Source of the DNA: Paraburkholderia caffeinitolerans
Lineage (GTDB): Bacteria; Pseudomonadota; Gammaproteobacteria; Burkholderiales; Burkholderiaceae
DNA length: 64,000 nt
Assembly (NCBI RefSeq): GCF_902859945.1
Contig: NZ_CADIKL010000037.1
Span: forward strand, 22,627 to 86,626
Direction of reading: 5' to 3'
Both the position numbers and the translations under genes were made by a program. The notes beneath the pieces are model-generated. The model was not told where the DNA came from, did not search any database, and saw only the letters and a program-made list of their open reading frames with translations. Shown here one piece after another: positions 36,542 through 45,398 of the stretch; the first letter of the stretch is position 1, and each line of letters opens with the position of its first letter.

Positions 36542-38425
36542 TTACTGCGGTTTCACAGAAATGAAGCTGCGCGCATGGTTTCGCTGGATCAGCACGTCCA
36601 TGCTTTTAGTCGCCCTGGCTTCCAGCTCGGCGGCCTGATCCTCGGTTTCGATCAGCGTTTCATTGAGCGTCAGCACGACGTCGCCACGCCGCACGCCCGC
36701 TTTCGCGGCGGGACCGGTCGACTCTTCCACCATCAGCCCCAGCGGCAGCCCGGTCGAGCGCTTTTCGTCCTCGGTCAGCGAATGCGTGATGAGGCCGAGG
36801 CGATCCGCGGTATGGCGTGGCGCCTGGGCGGCGGCTGCCTGGGCGTTTGGCTGAACCGGTGGCGGGGCGGGCGGTTGGACGGTCGCTTCCGTCATCGCCG
36901 TCTTCACGGCCTTGACGTCGTTCACCTGTGCCGTGTTGGCGACGGCTGGTGTGGCGGCAGCGGCGGCCACGGCAGGGGCCGCAACCGCAGCCGCGGCAAC
37001 GGTCGTTGCGACCGGCGTCGCCGCTGCTGCGACCGGCGTTGCCACGGCTGCGACCGGCGTTGCCGCTGTTGCGGCTGGCGCCGGAACCGCACGCACTTCG
37101 TTTGCTGCATTGGCCGCAGGCGTCTCGGTGACGGCGTTCGTGAAGTGCGCCTGCGCCGGCTGCCGGTTGCGGATCACCGACAGCGGGATTTTCGTCGCGG
37201 GCGGCACGGCTGCGAGCTGCTCGGCGAGCGCCGTGGTGTGGTCGACCGGTTTGTCGCCTACCGCTACGATGACGTCGCCTGGATTCACGCCCGCCGCAGC
37301 GGCAGGCGAGCCGGGTTCGACGGCATCGACGAGCACACCGCTCGCGCGCGGCAAGCCGAGCGCCGCCGCGATCCCGGGGCTCACGTCCTCGACTCGCATG
37401 CCGAAGGTGCGGGTCGCCTGCGGGTTGCCGGCGCGGCCCGCGCCGGAATTCGCGTCGGCGTTGGCGTCGGCATTGGCGGCGGGCGGTGTCGTATGCGCGG
37501 CCTGCAGCTGCGCGCGGAACTGGTTTGCCGCTTCGATCGGAATCGCGAACGTCAGGCCCTCGTAGTGGCCGCTATCGGCGTAAAGCTGCACGTCGATGCC
37601 GATCACTTCGCCCGCGCGATTGAACAGCGGCCCGCCGGAGTTGTCGGGATTGACCGCCACGTCGGTCTGGAGAAACGGGAACGGCTTGCCGTCAGGCAGC
37701 GTGCGTGAGGTCGCGCTGACGATGCCCGTCGTCACGGTGTTCTGGAAGTTGTCGGGCGAGCCGATCGAGAGCACCGGTTCGCCCGCGTGCATTTTCGACG
37801 AGGCGCCGAGTTTCACGAACGGCAGATTGCGCGCGCCCTCGATCTGCAACACCGCGACGTCGCTCTGCGGGTCGACGGCCACCACTTGCGCCTTGAATTC
37901 GCGCTTGTCGGTGAGCCGCACGATCACTTCGTCGGCCTTGTCCACGACGTGTGCCGTGGTGAACACGAGGCCATGTGAGGTCACGATGAAGCCGGAGCCG
38001 GCGCCCGTCATCGCGCGCGGCGCACCACCGGACTGGCCATCGGACGGTGGCCGCGGCGCACGCCCGAAGAATGCGAAGAACGGGTCGTCGGTGTCGATGG
38101 CTTCCTGCTCGGGCGCTTCGGATTGATCGTCGGGGCCGCGCGCGATCACGTGCACGACTGCCGGGCCGTAGCGCTCGGCGAGTGCGAAGAAGTCCGGCGT
38201 GGCCATGGCGGCGGGCGTGACCGACGAACTCGCGGCAGTGTCCCCGGCGGCGGGGACGGCAGCAGGGACGGCAGCGGGCTTGCTTGCCGTGGATTTGTTG
38301 GCGCTGGCCCCGCTGGGTGCCGGCACGGGCGTTGCCGCGTTCGCCCGGAGGCAGAAAGCACTGGCGAGCGCCAGCGTGAGCGCCGCCGCGGGGCGCGAGG
38401 TGCGGGCGAAAATGAGGCGGAGCAC
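36542..38425 (-). CDS. HtrA/Deg-type periplasmic serine protease with two PDZ domains
   Basis: The 627-residue protein starts with GTG at 38425, six bases after GGGAGG, and has a signal peptide (LALASAFCLRANA). A trypsin-like domain follows with His159 (TTAHVVD), Asp189 (PQSDVAVLQ) and Ser263, but the active-site motif reads NPDNSGG where DegP-type enzymes have NPGNSGG. PDZ1 lies at about 345-445 and PDZ2 at about 545-625, separated by a 100-residue Ala/Val/Pro/Thr linker encoded by imperfect DNA repeats (about 36950-37080). Expected role: periplasmic protein quality control. The Asp in place of the oxyanion Gly makes activity uncertain. Confidence 0.88.
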   Translation of the reverse strand: MLRLIFARTSRPAAALTLALASAFCLRANAATPVPAPSGASANKSTASKPAAVPAAVPAAGDTAASSSVTPAAMATPDFFALAERYGPAVVHVIARGPDDQSEAPEQEAIDTDDPFFAFFGRAPRPPSDGQSGGAPRAMTGAGSGFIVTSHGLVFTTAHVVDKADEVIVRLTDKREFKAQVVAVDPQSDVAVLQIEGARNLPFVKLGASSKMHAGEPVLSIGSPDNFQNTVTTGIVSATSRTLPDGKPFPFLQTDVAVNPDNSGGPLFNRAGEVIGIDVQLYADSGHYEGLTFAIPIEAANQFRAQLQAAHTTPPAANADANADANSGAGRAGNPQATRTFGMRVEDVSPGIAAALGLPRASGVLVDAVEPGSPAAAAGVNPGDVIVAVGDKPVDHTTALAEQLAAVPPATKIPLSVIRNRQPAQAHFTNAVTETPAANAANEVRAVPAPAATAATPVAAVATPVAAAATPVATTVAAAAVAAPAVAAAAATPAVANTAQVNDVKAVKTAMTEATVQPPAPPPVQPNAQAAAAQAPRHTADRLGLITHSLTEDEKRSTGLPLGLMVEESTGPAAKAGVRRGDVVLTLNETLIETEDQAAELEARATKSMDVLIQRNHARSFISVKPQ

Positions 38426-38693
38426 AGCACACCTCCCAGGGCAATCGTGCTGGCGGACGTGGACCGGGATGCAATGGTGATGCAGCGGGCGCCGACAAAA
38501 ATAGTGTAGTCACGCGGCGGCGCGAGTGGGGGGAGGGTTTGTCCGGTTGCGCACGGAGGGCTTGGCGCATGGCTCCGGTGTGCTCGCAACGAAGCCCGCA
38601 ACGACTGGGCGCGCCTGACGTGCGGGTCCGCCATCCGGTTGAAAAATCGGCGCTGTATACTGGGCGCTCGATTTTTTCGACACCGCGCGCGCC

Positions 38694-40703
38694 ATGCCCG
38701 TTTCCCAGCCTTCAGCCGAATCCGCGTTCGTCCCGCCGCCCACGGCACTGGCCTGTGACGCGCAGGGCAACGGCAGCGCTCCCGGCGTGCAAGGCGCGGT
38801 CTCGCGTGCCGCGAACGGTCTCGATTCCCTGCTCGATGCGCTGATGCGGCTGGTGGCCCGCCATTTCGGCGTGGCGGCCGCGTGCGTGTTGCCCGGCGAT
38901 GCGGCTGCCGGCGCGCCGGCGTGGGCGGGCGTGGGGGGGGACGCCTCGGGCGTCGCTACGTCGGGCGTCGCTACGTCGGGCGTCGCGATGCCGTTGCGCG
39001 AGGCGCTGGCCGAAATCCGGTCGGCACAGAACGCGCTCGCCATGAATGGTCCGAGCGGCGCGGGTGAGCCGCATGGCATCGCTGGCGCGGGCGAGCCGTT
39101 CATCGTCAGCGATCTCGGGACGGACCCCGCGTGGCAGGCGTGCCTGTCGCGGGCTAGCGCGCTGCCGTTCCGCTTCGTGGCGGCCTGGCCGCTGCGCGGG
39201 GCGGGCGGCGACCCGCTGGGCAGCCTGTGCCTGCTCGATCATGCGCCACGCGAACTTTCTTCGGACGAGCGCGCGAGCCTCGACGACTTCGCACGGGTGA
39301 TCGCGGCGCTGGCGGCGCAGGAATCCATCATCGAAACCCAAGGCGGGCCGTCTCCCGCCGAAGCCATGCTGCTCGAGGAACTCGACTCGCTGCGCGCCCG
39401 CGAGCGGCTTCTCGCGCTCGCCATCGCGGGCAGCGGCACGGGCATTTGGGACCGCGACGTGGTCAGCGGCGAAATCTGCTATTCCACGGGCTGGAAAGCG
39501 ATGCTTGGCTATGCCGCCGACGAGGTGACCAACCGCATCGAAGACAGCTACCAGCGCCTGCACCCCGACGACCTCGACTACGTGAAGGCCACCATGCAGG
39601 CCCACTTCGAAGGCCGCACCGAGCAGTACGAAGTGGAGCACCGCATCCGCTGCAAGGACGGCCGCTACAAGTGGATTTGCAGCCGCGGCAAGGTCACCGC
39701 GCGCGACGACAACGGCCGCGCGCTGCGCATGATCGGCACCACGACCGACGTGACGTCGATGCACGAGATGGCCGAGCGCCTGCGCGAGTCGGCCAGCCTC
39801 GTCACCAATCTCACGAACGAAGTGCCGGGTCTGGTGTTCCAGTGCCGCCGCACGCCCAACGGCCACATGAGCCTGCCCTACGCGAGCGCGGGCATCGCGG
39901 AGATTTACGAGCTCGCGCCGGCGCAGGTCGCGGCGCATGCGCGCGCGATCGAGGCACTCATTCACCCCGACGATCTCGATGCGTACCGCGCGTCGTTCGC
40001 GGCTTCGGCGGCCACGCTGGCGCCGTGGCACCTCGAATATCGCGTGTGCCTGCCGCGCCAGGGGCTGCGCTGGCGGCAGGGCGATGCGAAGCCGCAGCGC
40101 CTCGCCGATGGCGTGATCGTCTGGCACGGCTTCATCACCGACGTCACCGAGCGCAAGCGTATCGAGGCCGAGCTGCAGGAGTTCGCCACGACCGATGGTC
40201 TCACGGGGCTCGCGAACCGTCGTCACTTCATGATGCGGCTCGAGGCGCAGCTTGCGCTGCTGCGCCATGCGGGCAGCGTGGGCAACCCCGGCCACGTCGG
40301 CACCGCGAGCGCCGCCGTGCTGATGTGCGACCTCGATCATTTCAAGTCGATCAACGACCGCTTCGGCCACGCCGTGGGCGACGAAGCCCTGCGCCATTTC
40401 GCCGGCATCTTGCGCACGCATCTGCGCGTGGGCGATGTGGCCGGGCGCATCGGCGGCGAGGAATTCGCGCTCCTGCTGGGCGGCGCCGATCTTGACGGCG
40501 CGTGCACGGTCGCGCGCCGCATCCAGGATTGCATCGCCCGTGCGCCGCTCGCGGGCGGGGCCGGCGGGGTGCTGCTCACGGTTAGCATCGGCGTCACGCA
40601 GATGCACGCCGGCGACCCGAGCGTCGAAGCCGCGCTCTCGCGCAGCGACAGCGCGCTCTATCGCGCGAAGAAAGGCGGGCGCAACCGCATCGAGTGCGCC
40701 TGA
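38694..40703 (+). CDS. Diguanylate cyclase with GAF, two PAS and GGDEF domains
   Basis: The 669-residue protein has a GAF-like N-terminal domain (about 35-205), two PAS domains (about 240-355 and 370-480; the first contains IWDRDVVSGEI and the PAC-type YEVEHRIRCKDGRYKWI), and a C-terminal GGDEF domain with active-site GGEEF (587-591). The I-site is intact (RVGD, 578-581), so it is probably feedback inhibited. No membrane helix is visible, so it should act in the cytoplasm on a soluble or redox signal. It is divergent from the protease gene. A 15-bp triplicated repeat lies in the GAF region. Confidence 0.93.
   Translation: MPVSQPSAESAFVPPPTALACDAQGNGSAPGVQGAVSRAANGLDSLLDALMRLVARHFGVAAACVLPGDAAAGAPAWAGVGGDASGVATSGVATSGVAMPLREALAEIRSAQNALAMNGPSGAGEPHGIAGAGEPFIVSDLGTDPAWQACLSRASALPFRFVAAWPLRGAGGDPLGSLCLLDHAPRELSSDERASLDDFARVIAALAAQESIIETQGGPSPAEAMLLEELDSLRARERLLALAIAGSGTGIWDRDVVSGEICYSTGWKAMLGYAADEVTNRIEDSYQRLHPDDLDYVKATMQAHFEGRTEQYEVEHRIRCKDGRYKWICSRGKVTARDDNGRALRMIGTTTDVTSMHEMAERLRESASLVTNLTNEVPGLVFQCRRTPNGHMSLPYASAGIAEIYELAPAQVAAHARAIEALIHPDDLDAYRASFAASAATLAPWHLEYRVCLPRQGLRWRQGDAKPQRLADGVIVWHGFITDVTERKRIEAELQEFATTDGLTGLANRRHFMMRLEAQLALLRHAGSVGNPGHVGTASAAVLMCDLDHFKSINDRFGHAVGDEALRHFAGILRTHLRVGDVAGRIGGEEFALLLGGADLDGACTVARRIQDCIARAPLAGGAGGVLLTVSIGVTQMHAGDPSVEAALSRSDSALYRAKKGGRNRIECA
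38946..38990 (+). repeat. Three tandem 15-bp units in the GAF region of the cyclase gene
   Basis: TCGGGCGTCGCTACG at 38946-38960 and 38961-38975 is identical; 38976-38990 ends GCGATG instead of GCTACG. The units encode SGVAT, SGVAT, SGVAM in frame, so copy number changes would keep the reading frame. The wspC linker carries related units. Confidence 0.85.
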
Positions 40704-40877
40704 GCCGCGCTACGTCCGGCGCACCCCGCGCACTTCGCCAACGGCGGATTCAGGCGGGCGGCACGATCCGGTCTTCATTCCGGCCCTTGGTGTAACGTTC
40801 CAGCAAGCCAATTCCTTTCGCGCCGGTGCGCCAGGCGGCGTGCCGCCGCGAAGTGTCTCTGGACGCCGCCGGGTGGC

Positions 40878-42515
40878 ATGGAGGCGCATTTGCCGGAGTT
40901 CGATTCCAGGGTGTCCCACAAGCAGCAGTCCGGCGCGGCAAGCGCATGGGCGCGCGCCGCGCGGGTGGCGATGATGGCGCTCGCGGCGGCGCTGCCGGTG
41001 CTGCTGTGCGCGGCGTTCACGCGCTACGAAGCTGAGCGCCTCGTGCGCAACGAGGCCGAGCTTGCATCGAATTTCGTCGTCAATCAGGTGGTCGCGATAG
41101 CCGAGCGCGCGCGCAATACGGCGCGGGTTGTCGCGCCGCGCGCCGCCCAGCCGTGCACGGAGCTTGCCGCCGCGCTCACCTACGGCACGGCCACCGAGCC
41201 TTATATCCGCACGCTCAATGTCGTCGACGGCGATCGCCTAGTCTGTTCCTCCGCGCTCGGCAAGCAGATGCCCGTCATGCACAGCATCGCCGTCGATGGG
41301 CGCCTGCCGCGTGGCGATTGGCTCGCGATCGTGCCCCGCACGCCGATGGTGGCCGACCGCGCGGCGCTGCTGGTGGGCGTGCGTGCTCCGGGCGCGCGCG
41401 CCGTGATTGCGGTGGTCGACTCGCAATATCTGCTCGATCTGCTGCACGCAGCCGCGCCGCTCAGCGCGTATCGCCAGGCCGAATTGCGCGTGGGCACCGG
41501 CACCTCGCTGCTCGAAGCCAGCGACGATACCTCGCTGGCTTCGAGCCCGCTCGTGGCCGACACGCGCAAGCTCTTTGCCGGCAGCGTGATCAACCTCCAG
41601 CTACATGGCGAGCCCGCGCACCTGAACGAAATATGGGGCAGCTTGCTACTGCGCTACATGCCCTGGGTGGTGGTTTTCTCTGCGTTACTCGCCTGGCTCG
41701 TGCACCGCGTGCAGCGCAGCCGGCAGTCGCGCCGCGAGCAGCTGCTGCGCGCGATACGCGGGGGCGAATTCCATGTCGAATATCAGCCGCTCTATGGCGT
41801 CGAGTCGGGCCGTTGCGAGGGGGCTGAGGCGCTGCTGCGCTGGGTGCGTCCAGGCATCGGCACGGTGCGTCCCGACGAGTTCATCCAGGCCGCCGAAGAA
41901 GACGGCGTGATCGTGCCGCTCACCCAGCATCTGCTGAAGCTGATTGCGCGCGACGTCATGCTGTGGGGCACGCGGCCAGGTTTTCACCTGGGCATCAACT
42001 TCGCGCCGGAGCATCTTTCGGGCGAGGATTTGCTGTCCGACGTGCGGCGCTTCCTGGCCCAGATCGCGGGACGCCAGATCCAGACCGTGATGGAAATCAC
42101 CGAGCGCTCGATCATGCGCAACACTGGGCAGGCGCGGAGCAATCTGGAGGCATTGCGCGCCGAGGGCGTGCAGGTCGCGATCGACGACTTCGGAACCGGA
42201 TATTGCGCGCTATCGTATTTGGAGAAATTTCCCTTCGATATCCTGAAGATCGATCGTGGCTTCGTGCTCACGATCGATGCCGAGGGGCGCAGCGCGGTCG
42301 TGCTCGACACCATCGTCAGTCTCGCGCACAGCCTGGGCGCGCGCATCGTGGCCGAAGGCGTAGCCTCGCAGGAACAGTTCGAGTATCTGCGCGCACGCGG
42401 TGCGCATTACGTTCAGGGCTTTCTCTACGCGAAGCCGATGCGGGCCGATGTCTTCAGCCGCTGGTATGGCAAAGCGGGGAGCGAGACGTGCGCCAATCCG
42501 CAGGCGCACGCCTGA
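40878..42515 (+). CDS. Membrane cyclic-di-GMP phosphodiesterase, CSS-EAL type
   Basis: The 545-residue protein has a membrane helix at about 30-48, a periplasmic CSS-motif domain (CSS at 123-125), a second helix at about 262-282 and a cytoplasmic EAL domain. The catalytic set is complete: EALL (317-320), INFAPEHL, EITERS, DDFGTG, KIDRGF and QGFLYAKP. CSS-EAL enzymes are inhibited while the periplasmic cysteines are oxidised by the Dsb system and activated on reduction; the second Cys is present upstream (AAQPCTELA). It opposes the cyclases WspR and the one at 38694. Confidence 0.93.
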   Translation: MEAHLPEFDSRVSHKQQSGAASAWARAARVAMMALAAALPVLLCAAFTRYEAERLVRNEAELASNFVVNQVVAIAERARNTARVVAPRAAQPCTELAAALTYGTATEPYIRTLNVVDGDRLVCSSALGKQMPVMHSIAVDGRLPRGDWLAIVPRTPMVADRAALLVGVRAPGARAVIAVVDSQYLLDLLHAAAPLSAYRQAELRVGTGTSLLEASDDTSLASSPLVADTRKLFAGSVINLQLHGEPAHLNEIWGSLLLRYMPWVVVFSALLAWLVHRVQRSRQSRREQLLRAIRGGEFHVEYQPLYGVESGRCEGAEALLRWVRPGIGTVRPDEFIQAAEEDGVIVPLTQHLLKLIARDVMLWGTRPGFHLGINFAPEHLSGEDLLSDVRRFLAQIAGRQIQTVMEITERSIMRNTGQARSNLEALRAEGVQVAIDDFGTGYCALSYLEKFPFDILKIDRGFVLTIDAEGRSAVVLDTIVSLAHSLGARIVAEGVASQEQFEYLRARGAHYVQGFLYAKPMRADVFSRWYGKAGSETCANPQAHA

Positions 42516-42528
42516 GACATGAGACCCC

Positions 42529-42597
42529 GCTCAGTGCTGCGGCGACCAGCCCTATAGCTACGCTCGCCGACGCCTGGACTGCGGAGCCGTCGACACG
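42529..42597 (-). pseudogene. Decayed 3' end of a sugar-binding-protein gene
   Basis: On the minus strand, bases 42559-42531 read S-Y-K-G-W-S-P-Q-H-stop if one missing base is restored between 42553 and 42554. The intact binding-protein gene at 48682 ends S-Y-K-G-W-S-S-P-H-stop, and the nucleotide match runs through CCGCTCAGTG and CGACCAGCCCT. Just before it, 42562-42576 matches 13 of 15 bases of the QASAS-coding part of the same gene. The remnant is thus an internally deleted tail of an RbsB-like gene, squeezed between the EAL gene and lacI. Confidence 0.6.
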
Positions 42598-42619
42598 GTG
42601 CAGTTGATGGACGGAGCGA

Positions 42620-43657
42620 TCAGGCACTTTCGCGGTCGACGATCGTGAACCCCGTATCGACGCGCAGCGCGGCGGGCGATGATGGTTTCCCTTCGAGTCT
42701 TTGCAGCAGCGCCTCGGCAGCGAGCCTGCCGATTTCGGCGCCGTCGATGCGAACCGTCGACAATGCCGGATGGACGTGCGCGGCCGTGCTGAGATCGCCG
42801 AAACCCATGACGGCAACCTCCTGCGGAATGCCGATGCCGCGTTTCGCCGCCTCCGCGAGAATGCCCTGCGCGAGCGTGTCGGTGCTGCACGCAATCACGT
42901 CCGGCAAGCCGCGTTCGAGCAGGCGGGCAAAGCCCTCGCGCCCCGCTTGCAGGGTAGCGGGCGCAGGCAGGATTTCCATCGGTACGTTCTCCACGCCGTG
43001 CCGCCGCAGTTCCTCGACGATGCTCATGCTCCGCCGCATGCCGCGCGGATCGTCGGCGGATAGAACCGCGAAGCGCCGATAGCGCTTGTGCAGCAGATGA
43101 CGTGCAACCGCGCTGCCGACCGCCTCGTGCGAAAACCCGATGAGCATGTCGATAGGGTCGTCGGTCAGATCCCAGATCTCGATGATCGGCACCTTCGTCT
43201 TGAGCAGCCGGTCGCGCGTGAGCGCCGAATGATCGGTGCCCGTCAGGACGATGGCGTCCGGGCGGCGGCCGAGCAGCGTATGCACGAGCTGCTCTTCGCG
43301 CTCGCGAAGGTAACCGGTCAGACCGAGCAGTGTCTGATAACCGGATGCGGCGAGCGTCGACATCATCGTCTGAACCATGTCCGTGAAGATGGACGTCGCG
43401 ATCGTCGGCAGCAGCAGGGCGACGAGATGGCTTCGGTTGGTCGCGAGCGCGCCCGCGAGCATGTTCGGCACATAGCCGGTCGAGCGCACCGCATCCAGCA
43501 CGCGCTGGCGGGTTTCTTCGCGTACGAGCTCGGGCCGCTTCAAGGCGCGCGATACCGTCATGGCGGTGACGCCCGCAAGACGCGCGACATCCTCCAGCGT
43601 CACACTTTCATGTGTCTGATCCGGCTGGCCGGCGGCGGTCCTGTAGCTCTCGTCCAT
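42620..43657 (-). CDS. LacI/GntR-family repressor of the glucarate genes
   Basis: The 345-residue protein has the LacI-family helix-turn-helix (VTLEDVARLAGVTAMTVSRAL in part, then KRPELVREETRQRVLDAV) and a periplasmic-binding-protein-like ligand domain. It resembles GntR-type repressors of gluconate and sugar-acid genes. It diverges from the glucarate transporter and dehydratase; a palindrome of the right type lies in that promoter (43766-43781). A sugar acid such as glucarate or galactarate is the likely inducer. Confidence 0.9.
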   Translation of the reverse strand: MDESYRTAAGQPDQTHESVTLEDVARLAGVTAMTVSRALKRPELVREETRQRVLDAVRSTGYVPNMLAGALATNRSHLVALLLPTIATSIFTDMVQTMMSTLAASGYQTLLGLTGYLREREEQLVHTLLGRRPDAIVLTGTDHSALTRDRLLKTKVPIIEIWDLTDDPIDMLIGFSHEAVGSAVARHLLHKRYRRFAVLSADDPRGMRRSMSIVEELRRHGVENVPMEILPAPATLQAGREGFARLLERGLPDVIACSTDTLAQGILAEAAKRGIGIPQEVAVMGFGDLSTAAHVHPALSTVRIDGAEIGRLAAEALLQRLEGKPSSPAALRVDTGFTIVDRESA

Positions 43658-43757
43658 TTCGACTCCGTTTTCATCTCCATTCTATCGATACGCCAGAAAG
43701 AGAATAACGGTTCTATGACGTAGGACATCGTATAACTAATGCCCGGGAAAACCAGAA

Positions 43758-43786
43758 TTACCTGAATGTTTGCGCTAACATATCCT
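43758..43786 (+). promoter_or_regulatory. Promoter of the glucarate operon with embedded LacI operator
   Basis: TTACCT (43758-43763) and TATCCT (43781-43786) are 17 bases apart. The spacer contains the palindrome ATGTTTGCGCTAACAT (43766-43781), which matches the GntR/LacI-type operator form ATGTTA-N4-TAACAT with a central CG step. A repressor bound there would exclude polymerase directly. The gene start follows at 43828 after GGAGG. Confidence 0.7.
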
Positions 43787-43827
43787 GCAAAAACTGTCAG
43801 ACATCAGACAACATTTCGGAGGCGACG

Positions 43828-45264
43828 ATGGAAAATGGCGTAAGCCAGGCGCGGCAGATGCCTGCCGGGGAGCCGGCCCGTGGCAACGTGGCCGCGACGG
43901 CGGGCGATATCGCGGGCAGCTACGCGGGGCGCAGCAAGGCGCGCTTCCTGATCGTTTTCATGCTTTTCCTTGTCACGACGGTCAACTATGCCGACCGCGC
44001 GACGCTCTCCATCACCGGCACGTCGATTCAGCACGCGCTGGGCATTTCGCCCGTCGCGATGGGCTACATCTTCTCGTCGTTCGCGTGGGCCTACGTGATC
44101 GCGCAGATTCCGGGCGGCTGGCTGCTCGACCGCTTCGGCTCCAGGCGCGTGTACGCGTGCAGCATCTTCTTCTGGTCGGTGCTGACGGCGCTGCAGGGCT
44201 TCGTCGCTGCGCTGCCCGTGGGCCTCGCGATCGTCACGCTGTTCGTGCTGCGCTTTCTGGTCGGCGCGGCGGAAGCGCCCGCGTTCCCCGGCAACTCGCG
44301 CCTGACCGCCACGTGGTTCCCGACGGCCGAGCGCGGCACGGCGTCGGCGATCTTCAACTCGTCGCAGTATTTCGCCGCTGTGCTGTTCACGCCGATCATG
44401 GGCTGGATCACGCACGAATACGGCTGGCCGCACGTGTATTTCGCGATGGGCGCGCTCGGCGTGGTCGTCACCGGCATCTGGCTCAAGACCGTTTATGCAC
44501 CGCGCCAGCATCCGCTCGTCAATGAAGCCGAAGTGCGCTATATCGCCGACAACGGCGCGATGGTCGATCTCGAAGACAAGCAGCTCGCCCGGCAACGCCG
44601 CGCCGAGCAGAAGCATACGGAGAACCAGGGCTCGCAAGGCCGCGCCGTGCTCGCGCAACTGCTCAAGAGCCGCATGATGCTCGGCGTGTTCATCGCGCAG
44701 TACTGCATTACGACGCTTACGTACTTCTTCCTCACGTGGTTTCCGATTTACCTCGTGCAGGAACGCCACATGTCGATCCTGAAGGCGGGCTTTGTCGCGT
44801 CGATTCCGGCAATCGCGGGCTTCCTCGGCGGCGTGCTCGGCGGCGTCATCTCCGACCGGCTGATGAAGCTCGGCCTCTCGACCTCCATCGCGCGCAAGGT
44901 GCCGATCGTCGTCGGCCTGCTGCTGTCCACCTGCATGATCGTGTGCAACTACGTCGACAATCAGTGGCTGGTGGTCGGCATCATGGCCGCGGCGTTCTTC
45001 GGCAAGGGCATTGGCGCGCTCGGCTGGGCGGTGGTCTCCGACACCGCGCCCAAGCAGGCAAGCGGCCTGTGCGCGGCGCTCTTCAACACCTTCGGCAACA
45101 CGGCGGGTATCACCACGCCGATCGTCATCGGCTATCTCGTGCAGGGCACGGGTTCGTTCGCGGCGGCGCTCGTGTTCGTCAGCGCCAATGCGTTGATCGC
45201 GATCGTCTGCTACCTGTTCGTCGTCGGCAAGATCCAGCGCTTCGAATTGAAGCCGGCAGCATAA
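43828..45264 (+). CDS. gudP: MFS sugar-acid transporter (glucarate/galactarate type)
   Basis: The 478-residue, twelve-helix MFS protein contains NYADRATLSITGTSIQHALG in part, PGGWLLDRFGSRRVYA and FPGNSRLTATWFP, hallmarks of the GudP/GarP anion:cation symporter subfamily. GGAGG lies before the ATG. The glucarate dehydratase gene follows after 134 bp on the same strand, making D-glucarate (or galactarate) the likely substrate. It is distinct from the transporter at 22310 of the same superfamily. Confidence 0.88.
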   Translation: MENGVSQARQMPAGEPARGNVAATAGDIAGSYAGRSKARFLIVFMLFLVTTVNYADRATLSITGTSIQHALGISPVAMGYIFSSFAWAYVIAQIPGGWLLDRFGSRRVYACSIFFWSVLTALQGFVAALPVGLAIVTLFVLRFLVGAAEAPAFPGNSRLTATWFPTAERGTASAIFNSSQYFAAVLFTPIMGWITHEYGWPHVYFAMGALGVVVTGIWLKTVYAPRQHPLVNEAEVRYIADNGAMVDLEDKQLARQRRAEQKHTENQGSQGRAVLAQLLKSRMMLGVFIAQYCITTLTYFFLTWFPIYLVQERHMSILKAGFVASIPAIAGFLGGVLGGVISDRLMKLGLSTSIARKVPIVVGLLLSTCMIVCNYVDNQWLVVGIMAAAFFGKGIGALGWAVVSDTAPKQASGLCAALFNTFGNTAGITTPIVIGYLVQGTGSFAAALVFVSANALIAIVCYLFVVGKIQRFELKPAA

Positions 45265-45398
45265 AAAGCGCAAACGCCATTGCGCAAGCGACGTACTTTT
45301 CTGAATTTGGCGAGCGCGTAATCGCTCCATGCACTCCATCTCGAGGCCGAAGGGGCCGTCTGATGCCCCGCCTCAAATCAACTCAAAGGATCACGCTC

